Source: Dehalococcoidia bacterium (GTDB taxonomy: Bacteria > Chloroflexota > Dehalococcoidia > GIF9 > UBA5629). From it: DNA of 64,000 nucleotides. This document shows positions 44,792-52,593 of the stretch, one piece after another. Positions within the stretch are counted from its first letter, which is position 1. The number at the start of each line of letters is the position of its first letter. The DNA lies in NCBI GenBank assembly GCA_041653995.1, contig JBAZEK010000001.1:248001-312000 (forward strand), read 5' to 3'. Position numbers and translations under genes: made by a program. The notes under the pieces were generated by a model, which was given only the letters and a program-made list of their open reading frames with translations, did not search any database and was not told where the DNA came from.

Positions 44792-45487
44792 TTGTTCACT
44801 GATATAAAAACGATTTTCTGGGAAGTGATACGGGCTACGCTGCCCATAATCATTACCGTTTTTATCTTAAACCTGTTTATGGCCGGTATCCCGCCGGGGC
44901 AGCTATTGCAGTTCAGCATCGGGTCTGTTTGTGTGGTAGTGGGCATGACCCTCTTTTTACTGGGCGTAAAAATAGGGCTGCTGCCTATGGGGGAGGCCAT
45001 CGGGTCCAATCTGCCGGGCCTGCGTATTCTACCCTATATATTCGGCATTGTTTTTTTAATCGGATTTGCGGTAACTATCGCCGAACCTGACGTGGTAGTG
45101 CTCAGCTCCCAGGTAGGCACCGTGTCGCAGGGTAATATCCCGTCCTCCGTGCTGCTGGCGGTGATTGGAACAGGCATCGGTTTTTTCATGTGTGTCGCGA
45201 TACTGCGCATAATCCTGGGATTCCCACTAACATATCTCATGGCCGGCAGCTATGCGCTGGTGCTTATCCTGTCCTTCTTCGTGCCTCCAGATTTCGTGGC
45301 GGTTGCATTCGATGCCGGGGGCGTGACCACGGGACCCCTGACGGTGCCGGTTATCCTTTCCCTGGGCATAGGGTTCAGCTCGGTGCTGGCGCGCAAATCA
45401 GTCATCTCCGATGGCTTCGGCCTGATCGGACTTGCCTCAGTGGGGCCCATTATAGGCGTGATGCTGATGGGCATAATCACAGGTTAG
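44792..45487 (+). CDS. DUF1538 membrane protein, first half-gene
   Basis: 231 residues, about seven helices. DUF1538 signature: LPMGEAIGSNLP near 65-77 and VAVAFDAGGVTTGPLTVP near 172-189. A putative transporter of unknown substrate. In many bacteria two DUF1538 units are fused in one polypeptide; here they are adjacent genes eight bases apart. The start is TTG with AGGAG seven bases upstream. Confidence 0.85.
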   Translation: MFTDIKTIFWEVIRATLPIIITVFILNLFMAGIPPGQLLQFSIGSVCVVVGMTLFLLGVKIGLLPMGEAIGSNLPGLRILPYIFGIVFLIGFAVTIAEPDVVVLSSQVGTVSQGNIPSSVLLAVIGTGIGFFMCVAILRIILGFPLTYLMAGSYALVLILSFFVPPDFVAVAFDAGGVTTGPLTVPVILSLGIGFSSVLARKSVISDGFGLIGLASVGPIIGVMLMGIITG

Positions 45488-45495
45488 GATTCAGC

Positions 45496-46248
45496 ATGTA
45501 TCTGAATTTGCTGATAAATACAACACTGGATGTAATCAAGGTATTATTGCCGCTGGTTTTTCTCTTCCTGCTGGCGCAGTGGCTGTTTATTAAACTGCCG
45601 CGCGACTACGTGGCCAATGTGCTAAAAGGCCTGGCTATCTCCTTTGTGGGAATAGTCATTTTCCTGTATGGCGTCAATCTGGGATTCCTTCCGATGGGTA
45701 AAGACCTGGGCGAAAGCCTGGCGACTATTGAGCACAGGTGGTTGCTTATACCTTTTGGCTTTGCCATGGGTTTCCTGGCGGCGTTCAGCGAACCTGCCGT
45801 CCGCGTGCTGAGCAACCAGGTTGAGGAATCCTCGGTCGGCTATATCAGGGAGAAGCTGGTGTTGTATACGATTTCAGTGGGAGTGGCTTTTTTTGTCGCC
45901 CTGGGCATGACCAGGATTGTATATGGCATTCCACTTCTGTATATAATAATACCGGGCTACGCATTGGCCCTGATATTGATGTGGTTCTGTGACAGCAGCT
46001 TCGTTGCTATTGCATTCGATTCCGGCGGGGTCGCAACCGGGCCTATGGCGGTAACGTTTTTAATGGCCATGGCGGTAGGCATAGCTACGGGCATGGAAGG
46101 CCGGGATCCCGTTATAGACGGTTTTGGATTGGTAGCCCTTATTGCACTGGCCCCTATTATCTCACTCATGTTTATTGGACTTTTCTATCGCAGTCGAGAT
46201 AAAGTGATATCAGACGAGGTGAAAGACAATGCCGCAGGAGACAGTTAA
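45496..46248 (+). CDS. DUF1538 membrane protein, second half-gene
   Basis: 250 residues, with the same layout as its neighbour: LPMGKDLGESLATIEH and VAIAFDSGGVATGPMAVTFL, about seven helices, and a charged C-terminal tail. The two probably form a heterodimeric transporter. The ATG at 45496 has AGGA upstream; a much longer in-frame reading back to 45190 lies over the first gene and has no homology. Its last 20 bases overlap the PII-like gene. Confidence 0.85.
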   Translation: MYLNLLINTTLDVIKVLLPLVFLFLLAQWLFIKLPRDYVANVLKGLAISFVGIVIFLYGVNLGFLPMGKDLGESLATIEHRWLLIPFGFAMGFLAAFSEPAVRVLSNQVEESSVGYIREKLVLYTISVGVAFFVALGMTRIVYGIPLLYIIIPGYALALILMWFCDSSFVAIAFDSGGVATGPMAVTFLMAMAVGIATGMEGRDPVIDGFGLVALIALAPIISLMFIGLFYRSRDKVISDEVKDNAAGDS

Positions 46249-46564
46249 ATCGCTCATCGTTACCATAGTTAGGCGTGGCTGGGGCGACCGTGTAATCGAG
46301 GCTTCCCTGAAAGCCGGAGCCGAGGGGGGAACGGTGCTTTTCGGAAGAGGTGTCGGCGTACACGAGCAGCAAAAGATAATAGGCATCTGCATCGAGCCGG
46401 AGAAGGAAATCGTCTTTACTGTGGTTCCCCGGGATAAGGCTGAGAGCATTTTACAGGGTATCAGCAGCACCATCGGCCTCAACAAGCCCGGTCAGGGCAT
46501 AGCTTTCGTAGTCGAGTTGTCGAAAGTGACAGGTGTAGTGCATGCGCTGAGCAACCTGCCATAA
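46229..46564 (+). CDS. PII-like signalling protein
   Basis: 111 residues, with the GlnB-like ferredoxin fold: VKSLIVTIVRRGWGDRVIEASLKAGAEGG (split at VKSLIVTIVRRGWGD / RVIEASLKAGAEGG), the GVHEQQKIIGICIEPEKEI strand and GQGIAFVVELSKVTGV. The T-loop lacks the uridylylated Tyr of GlnB. PII-like partners of DUF1538 genes presumably gate the transporter on a nucleotide signal. GAGGTGAAA precedes the ATG, and the gene overlaps the second DUF1538 gene by 20 bases. Confidence 0.85.
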   Translation: MPQETVKSLIVTIVRRGWGDRVIEASLKAGAEGGTVLFGRGVGVHEQQKIIGICIEPEKEIVFTVVPRDKAESILQGISSTIGLNKPGQGIAFVVELSKVTGVVHALSNLP

Positions 46565-46701
46565 CGGTCAGGATTTCGTCCCGTCTGGATTCTTGAGTAC
46601 GGGCTGAAATCAGGTCTAATCCATAATCACATCTCCAGGCCGGGTAAACGAAAAAGCGGGTGGAGCAGGGGGAACTGCTCAGACCGATAAAAGTGCGGTT
46701 G

Positions 46702-46710
46702 TGATAAAAT
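46702..46710 (+). promoter_or_regulatory. Extended -10 element, possibly giving a leaderless message
   Basis: TGATAAAAT (TG-n-TAAAAT) at 46702-46710 lies six bases before the GTG at 46717; there is no clear -35 and no Shine-Dalgarno. Confidence 0.4.
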
Positions 46711-46716
46711 TAGCCT

Positions 46717-47934
46717 GTGAACGCCAGTACAGCTAAATGCCGGCAATTATACCGGCTCAGTATGGGGTGCGTGATACTCGTTTGCCTTCTGGGTGCCGCC
46801 TGCGCGAACGGCGGCGCTCATCAATCACAGACCGACTCCGCGGGAATGGCAGCAGAGGATGCAACCTCTGCAGGCGTATCTTCGCCCGAGCTTCCGGCGC
46901 CGTTGCCCCCTGATTCCGTTCCATCGATTCCCCCTGTTCAAGATGATCAGTCCTCCGCTCAGCCGGATCCGGAAGTGAATCCGGCAGCAGCTAATACCCT
47001 CGACGCTACAACCATGATAACCAAGCAGGCATCTACCATGACTCTGACGCTGCAGGATATGGGACCGGAATGGGCGCAGGGGACCGCTGTGCCGGGTGCC
47101 ATACAGCAGACCAGTTCGTTCAGCAGTGCGTACTTTACTCAGGGTTCAGCCTATGCGCCGGGCGTTCAGAATACGGTGGCTGTTTATCGCAGTATCTCTG
47201 CCGCTGAAACTGCTTATACCAAAGAGAAAGAGAAGAACGCAGCTTCGTCGAATCCCGGCATCGGAAATGAATGTCTCTTGAACGACTCCGTGCCGATCAA
47301 TAAGCTGCTGGTTTTTCGCCAGAACAATGTTGTGGTATGGCTGTGGCTGAAGCAGTACAAAGAAGGTGATATTGAACGCTATGCGCGGATAGTGGAGCAA
47401 AAAGTAATCGCCTCCGCTGCGCCGGCCTCATCGGCGGTACAACCATCGTTGACAATTACACCCCCTTCACAACAGGTACCTGATGAGACACCGCAAATTG
47501 CTCAGCCCGGCATAACCAAATCGATGGAAGGGCTGGTGACCAAACAGGCATATGATATGGTATTGACCAGGGAGGATATGGGGGCTGAATGGATAAAGGG
47601 AAACGTTTCGCCGCCGCCATATCGGGGCAGCACGTCTTCGAGCACTGTTTCTTATTCCCAGGGTTCATCCTTCGCCCCCACGCTGCAGAATACCGTGGCT
47701 GTTTATCGCGATAAGGAGGCTGCAGCCGATGTATATGCAGCCGCCATGCCCTCGGGAGTTACGCTGACAAATCCCTCTATCGGGGAGGAGTGCTTCCTGA
47801 ATAATTCTGTAGCTATCGACAGGTTGCTGGTATTCAGAAAGAGCAACGTAGTCGTATGGCTGTGGCTCAAACAATATAAAACCGGTGATATCGAAGGCTA
47901 CGCGAGAACCGTGGAGCAGAAGATCACCTATTAA
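46717..47934 (+). CDS. Lipoprotein with an internally duplicated domain
   Basis: 405 residues. The signal peptide ends in GAAC. A Pro/Ser linker (about 30-95) precedes two copies of a roughly 125-residue domain (about 100-235 and 275-405). Shared blocks are QNTVAVYR, NP.IG.EC.LN(D/N)SV.I..LLVFR and VVVWLWLKQYK.GDIE.YAR.VEQK. I recognise no family. Each copy has one Cys (GNEC, GEEC). The GTG start appears leaderless; an internal ATG at 46762 could be used instead. Probably surface-exposed. Confidence 0.72.
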   Translation: MNASTAKCRQLYRLSMGCVILVCLLGAACANGGAHQSQTDSAGMAAEDATSAGVSSPELPAPLPPDSVPSIPPVQDDQSSAQPDPEVNPAAANTLDATTMITKQASTMTLTLQDMGPEWAQGTAVPGAIQQTSSFSSAYFTQGSAYAPGVQNTVAVYRSISAAETAYTKEKEKNAASSNPGIGNECLLNDSVPINKLLVFRQNNVVVWLWLKQYKEGDIERYARIVEQKVIASAAPASSAVQPSLTITPPSQQVPDETPQIAQPGITKSMEGLVTKQAYDMVLTREDMGAEWIKGNVSPPPYRGSTSSSTVSYSQGSSFAPTLQNTVAVYRDKEAAADVYAAAMPSGVTLTNPSIGEECFLNNSVAIDRLLVFRKSNVVVWLWLKQYKTGDIEGYARTVEQKITY

Positions 47935-48025
47935 TCGCCGAGCGAACCGCGATATTTTTCTATCTGCTAAACCGGTTATCAGGCATTAAGCGAATGCGCT
48001 TCAGCTATATTCCGGCAATACTGAA

Positions 48026-48946
48026 TCATTGCTGCGAAACCATAGCTTTGCCGGAGACTCTGATCATCCAGTTCACACGGCTTTTATCTCCGAACCAGTA
48101 AGCAGGAGTATAAGGCCATTCAGGCGCAAGGTAATCCGCTCCATTTTCATCACGGATCGATGTATCGGAATGGGTATTAGGCATATCAACCGCGCCCATG
48201 CGTAATCCCTGGCCCGTGGGGATGCCGGTATATATGTTGACATAAAAATCGCCGCTGACTTCAACATCGGGTATATCTATATCAGCCCAGGCGCCGGTTG
48301 AGTCGATATTGTCGCCGATACGTGTTCTCAGTGGAAACTGGTCCCCCGAAAATGGTGTGGTATAGAGTACTTTTTGATCCGCATCCCAGATCTGCAGATC
48401 GCTATTTACGATATGATATCCGGGAGAGCCGTAGATCAAAGCGAATACGCTTACTTTACTTATGCTCAACTGTTTTGAGTCTGATACAAATCTGACCACG
48501 TATCCTGTGCTGGGTTTGACCAGAGATAAATAATCTTTGGCAACGCCGTTATCGTAAGCTATTTCCACCTGCTTGAGCACAGATTTCGATATAACGGTAA
48601 GCGTCCCGCTCTTTTCTCCGACTGAGATTTTATGTGCGCCCGCCTCGTCTACCGAGAGTGAGAAGACCACGCTCTGCGTATATCCTGGAGCAAGGTTAAT
48701 CAGCTTCGTGCTGACTTTTTTATCATCCACATACAGATTAACGCCGTATATGGATGAGGTCCCACCTGTGTTCATGACCTTGACACTGACATCGGCTGTT
48801 TCACCTTTATTGATTTCCTTTGGACTTATTTCCAGATAAGTGACTTCAAACCTGGCAGGAAGTGTCGCAGGCCGGCAGGCTGTTGATATGGTTATTATTG
48901 TCAACGCCGGTAAAAGTATAGCTGTTAAAATTGTTTTTATTTTCAC
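48026..48946 (-). CDS. CARDB-domain lipoprotein
   Basis: 306 residues. The signal peptide ends in ISTAC. A CARDB/Ig-like domain (about 30-115: FEVTYLEISPKEINKGETADVSVKVMNTG, split at EISPKEINKGE / TADVSVKVMNTG) is followed by a beta-sandwich region (about 130-300) with GDFYVNIYTGIPTGQGLRMG. Likely surface adhesive or ligand-binding. The GTG start at 48946 has AGGA eight bases upstream. It is the last gene of the 58.2-48.0 kb minus-strand block. Confidence 0.75.
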   Translation of the reverse strand: MKIKTILTAILLPALTIITISTACRPATLPARFEVTYLEISPKEINKGETADVSVKVMNTGGTSSIYGVNLYVDDKKVSTKLINLAPGYTQSVVFSLSVDEAGAHKISVGEKSGTLTVISKSVLKQVEIAYDNGVAKDYLSLVKPSTGYVVRFVSDSKQLSISKVSVFALIYGSPGYHIVNSDLQIWDADQKVLYTTPFSGDQFPLRTRIGDNIDSTGAWADIDIPDVEVSGDFYVNIYTGIPTGQGLRMGAVDMPNTHSDTSIRDENGADYLAPEWPYTPAYWFGDKSRVNWMIRVSGKAMVSQQ

Positions 48947-49071
48947 TTATTATTTCCTTGTGGAGGCCCTTGTTTATTGTATTCTGTTAAGCATAACAGT
49001 ATTCTGGCGAACCTGACCTTGACGTCAAGCAACCTGTCAGTGTAATGGGTGGAGTTCTTATTATACTCTCT

Positions 49072-50214
49072 TTATTTGGACAGGAATTGACCGGTGAGCC
49101 TGTCCAGGTCCTGCGGAGTCTCGAATTCAGGATTCACAGTGCGTATTACTCCGGATTGATCGAGCAGGAATGTTGCCGGGAGCTGCACAACGCCGTAGGA
49201 GGAACCGGCGTCTGCCTGGAGGTCCAGTAATACCGGTAGTGTCAGGCCATGGCTCGAACAGTAACTTTTGATCACGTCCTCACGTGCCGGCCCATGCACT
49301 GTGATAATGCTGACTCTGTCATCGCCCGCGCGATCAAATGCCTCTTGCAGCAGTAAAATCTTCTTCTGGCAGGATGGGCAATTCATGCTCCAGAATACCA
49401 GCAGCACGACCTTGCCGCGGTAACGGCTCAACTGAATGTTTCCGCCTTTAACTGAAGGAAGGGTAAAATCGGGTGCGCGCTGCATTATCCGTGCGCCGTT
49501 CTTAAGCGAAATCAAGCCCTCGTATTCGGCGATGATCCGCTGGTTTTGCGGGTCGTTTGCTCTGATCACAAAAGCGGAAATGCGTTCGCCGTCCAGCGGC
49601 TGGATTATAGCCTCGTGGTTCGTCCCCGTAGTATTTTCGCTGACCGTGTTTAGGAGGGTGGCCCCCTCTTCCCAGTAGGTCAATTCCGTAACGGCCGGCC
49701 GGTCGGTCTCCCAGGTGATCCATAACGCTGAATCCGTTGCTTTAGATATTTGCACATTCGAGATCACAGGCGGCGGCTTCAGGGTGGCAAATGAGTGTCT
49801 TTCGGAGATGCTTCTGCTGCCGGAGGCATCAGCGGACAGCAATTGAAAGCTGTAAATTGAATCAGGATACAAGGTTTCTATCCGGATGATGTGATTTGTT
49901 ATCGGAATGCTGTCTGAAAAGACTCCGATGATTTTTCCCTGCTCATCATAAACAAGGGCATCTATCACCTGAGAGCTGTCCGTAGTGAAACCAATGGTGG
50001 CGCTGCCTGTTGTCAGGTCGTAGATCGTTATGTTGTCGGCTATCGATACCTTTGATCCGGGCAGACCGGAATTGCCGGATGGGGAAGCGATAATTGAAAG
50101 GGAGATTAATAGCAGGACGATGCCTGCGATGCCCAGGATATAACCGACCACGGACAGTGTATGGATGCCTGTTGCTGCAGTTGGTTTCAGGGTTTCCTTT
50201 TTTTCATCATTCAT
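49072..50214 (-). CDS. Membrane-anchored fibronectin-III plus TlpA-like redoxin
   Basis: 380 residues. An N-terminal membrane helix (about 22-44), a beta domain and a fibronectin-III-like domain (about 150-235: PPPVISNVQISKATDSALW, ITWETDRPAVTELTY) are followed by a TlpA/ResA thioredoxin domain (about 245-380): APDFTLPSVKGGNIQLSRYR, VVLLVFWSMNCPSCQKKI (active-site CPSC) and the cis-Pro VVQLPATFLLDQSG. An extracytoplasmic disulfide reductase carried on an adhesive-type stalk. The combination is uncommon. No cytochrome-c genes are nearby. Confidence 0.82.
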   Translation of the reverse strand: MNDEKKETLKPTAATGIHTLSVVGYILGIAGIVLLLISLSIIASPSGNSGLPGSKVSIADNITIYDLTTGSATIGFTTDSSQVIDALVYDEQGKIIGVFSDSIPITNHIIRIETLYPDSIYSFQLLSADASGSRSISERHSFATLKPPPVISNVQISKATDSALWITWETDRPAVTELTYWEEGATLLNTVSENTTGTNHEAIIQPLDGERISAFVIRANDPQNQRIIAEYEGLISLKNGARIMQRAPDFTLPSVKGGNIQLSRYRGKVVLLVFWSMNCPSCQKKILLLQEAFDRAGDDRVSIITVHGPAREDVIKSYCSSHGLTLPVLLDLQADAGSSYGVVQLPATFLLDQSGVIRTVNPEFETPQDLDRLTGQFLSK

Positions 50215-50324
50215 GATTTATCAACGCCTGTATATTCAGACTGATTGAAGCGCATCCAGTAACAATTATAAATCCTGGATGCAGGCGAGGAAAATAAATG
50301 GGCTATTGGTTCGATCGGATGATA

Positions 50325-52193
50325 CTACTCAAACTTGAAGTTCTGTTTTCTGAATACGTTCAGGCAGGCGTCCACCACAGCGCTATCATACAGCTTGCCC
50401 TTATTGGCGGATATCTCTTCAAGCGCCTTATCCATTCCAAGAGCGGGACGATAAGGCCGGTGCGATGATATCGCTTCTACCACATCCGCCACGGCGATCA
50501 GCCTGGCCTCCCGGCATATGGCCTCGCCTTTGAGTCCGCCGGGATAGCCGGAGCCGTCCAATCTTTCATGGTGCTGTTGAACGGACTCGGCAATTGAAGT
50601 CGGAAAATCCATATTGCGTAAAATTTCATAGCTTCCCTGCGCATGGGTTTTTACCAGGTTGAATTCGATATTAGTCAGTTTACCCGGTTTGCTCAGGATG
50701 TCTGACGGCACGTAGATTTTGCCGATGTCGTGAATGAGCGCCGCCATATAGAGGTTTTCCAGATGGTCACCCCGATACCCCAGTTCTTTGGCTATGGCAA
50801 TCGACAGCTCAGCCACCCTGTGTTGATGGCCTGCCGTATAAGGATCCCGCATTTCCACGATTTTGGCCATGGTATTGATGGCATCATTCAGTGTTTTCCT
50901 GACCTTCTGGTAGCTTTTTATCAGGTCTTGCTCGGCCTGCTTGCGCTCGGTGATGTCTGTTATCAGCGCTGTTATGCCCGCGATCTCTCCATCTTTAAAA
51001 ATGGGGCGGCTGGAGGTACGGACAAATATGATCCTGCCGTCTTTGTCGGCTATGCGGAATTCAGACGGCTCCATTTGACCGGAAATGAGGCGGTTGTAAC
51101 TGGACACGACATCCGGCAGGTCTTCCGGCAAGATAATCGAGGTAAATGATTGTCCTATCAATTCGCTGACTTTATACTTGGTCAACCGCTCGACCACCGG
51201 GCTGACATAAGTAATTGTCCCCTGATCATCCAGTGTGTAAAAGACGTCGTTGATATTCTCCACCAGCGAGCGGTATTTCTCCTCCGATGTCCTCAGCATT
51301 TCCTCAGCTTTTTTACGGGCGGTAATATCACGGGCGATACCCTGAAAACCTACCAATCTTTGCCCTTCATAATAGGGTGCTGACAGAATCTCAACATTAT
51401 GAAGATTCCCGTCCTTTCCCCGAACCATGTATTCTGCAGGATCATTGGGGGCTTTTCCCGCTATTATGTTCGCCAATCTTTTTTGATGCTGTTCTACATA
51501 TTCTGCAGGGACGATGTCCCAGATCCCCATGGATAGAAGTTCCGCTTCGCTGTATTTCAGGTTTTCCCACATGACCCTGTTGACCGACAGGAAATTTCCC
51601 TTCAGATCGACAATGAAGATTCCATCCGGACTTTGAGCGATGAGAGTGCGATATTTCAACTCGCTCTCCCTCAATTCATCCTCGGTTTTCTCTTGTTTTG
51701 TAATCACATCCTCAAGCTGCTTGACCTTTTTTTCAAGCTTGCGGAACAGCACCTCGTTATATTGCTGTAACTCCTCCGTCTCTTTCTCGGGGGATTTCTT
51801 GCGGGAGACCTGCTTCTCCTTGCGAGGTTTGTTAAGGACATCTCTAATAATCTTTACCAGCACCTCCGGCTGTTGCGGTTTAATGACAAAGCGGTCGGCG
51901 CCCAGGCTCAGGGCAAATTTCTCATCCTTAAGATCTGTATAGGTGGCGGTGTAAAAGATGAACGGGATCCGGCTGAGCAGCTCGTGCGCCCTCCAGCGCC
52001 GGCACAGCTCGAATCCGTCCATAACCGGCATGAGTATGTCTGTGACTATAATGTCGGGAGGATTTTTCAGGGCCGATTCCATCGCCTCGGCGCCGTTCCC
52101 GGCCGATGTAACATCATACCCCTGGCTTTTTAAAACCGCCTCAAGTAAATAGAGGTTCTGCGCGTTGTCATCTGCAATTAGTATTCTGGTCAT
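50325..52193 (-). CDS. Response regulator: REC-PAS-PAS-HD-GYP phosphodiesterase
   Basis: 622 residues. The REC domain (1-120) has ILIADDN and the phospho-acceptor Asp in IIVTDILMPVMDGFE. A Lys/Glu coiled coil (125-180) leads to two PAS domains (about 180-300, 305-425). HD-GYP (about 430-622) has HDIGKIYVPSDIL and HHERLDGSGYPGGLKGE. Phosphorylation by the upstream kinase would control c-di-GMP breakdown. Its ATG overlaps the stop of the single-domain regulator by four bases. Confidence 0.9.
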   Translation of the reverse strand: MTRILIADDNAQNLYLLEAVLKSQGYDVTSAGNGAEAMESALKNPPDIIVTDILMPVMDGFELCRRWRAHELLSRIPFIFYTATYTDLKDEKFALSLGADRFVIKPQQPEVLVKIIRDVLNKPRKEKQVSRKKSPEKETEELQQYNEVLFRKLEKKVKQLEDVITKQEKTEDELRESELKYRTLIAQSPDGIFIVDLKGNFLSVNRVMWENLKYSEAELLSMGIWDIVPAEYVEQHQKRLANIIAGKAPNDPAEYMVRGKDGNLHNVEILSAPYYEGQRLVGFQGIARDITARKKAEEMLRTSEEKYRSLVENINDVFYTLDDQGTITYVSPVVERLTKYKVSELIGQSFTSIILPEDLPDVVSSYNRLISGQMEPSEFRIADKDGRIIFVRTSSRPIFKDGEIAGITALITDITERKQAEQDLIKSYQKVRKTLNDAINTMAKIVEMRDPYTAGHQHRVAELSIAIAKELGYRGDHLENLYMAALIHDIGKIYVPSDILSKPGKLTNIEFNLVKTHAQGSYEILRNMDFPTSIAESVQQHHERLDGSGYPGGLKGEAICREARLIAVADVVEAISSHRPYRPALGMDKALEEISANKGKLYDSAVVDACLNVFRKQNFKFE

Positions 52194-52585
52194 TTTTCAT
52201 TCCATGCCGGATCGATACCGGAGGAATACTTTTCAATTTGTGCCAGGAAGGTATCCGGATCGATCGGCTTTTCAATATAGCCATTGCAACCCGCGCTCAA
52301 AGCTTTCTCGCGGTCGCCGGACATAGCGTAGGAAGTCACCGCTATGATAGGAATCTTGCTTAACTCGGGATTACTGCGCAGCCTCCCTGCTACTTCGTAG
52401 CCGTCCATGACCGGCAGCTGGATATCCAGCAGGATGAGGTCCGGCCTTAATTCAAGAGCCTTTTCTATGCCCTCCCGACCATCATGGGCCCACAGAACCC
52501 GGTAATCCTTTGTTTTCAGTAATACGTTCACAAGGTAGAAATTCTGTTCGTTGTCCTCGATATAAAGTACTGTTCCTTTACTCAT
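52190..52585 (-). CDS. Single-domain response regulator
   Basis: 131 residues, CheY-like: VLYIEDNEQN acidic pocket, Asp in LILLDIQLPVMDGYE, AVTSYAMSGD and the Lys of YIEKPIDPDTF. The ATG at 52585 has AGAGG upstream; a longer frame to 52636 runs over the kinase gene. It lies between the hybrid kinase (8-base gap) and the REC-HD-GYP protein, so it may be a phosphate relay or competing sink. Confidence 0.9.
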   Translation of the reverse strand: MSKGTVLYIEDNEQNFYLVNVLLKTKDYRVLWAHDGREGIEKALELRPDLILLDIQLPVMDGYEVAGRLRSNPELSKIPIIAVTSYAMSGDREKALSAGCNGYIEKPIDPDTFLAQIEKYSSGIDPAWNEK

Positions 52586-52593
52586 AATTACCT

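Noticed and set aside
45190..45495. Upstream extension of the second DUF1538 gene
   Set aside because: It overlaps the first DUF1538 gene in another frame and lacks homology.
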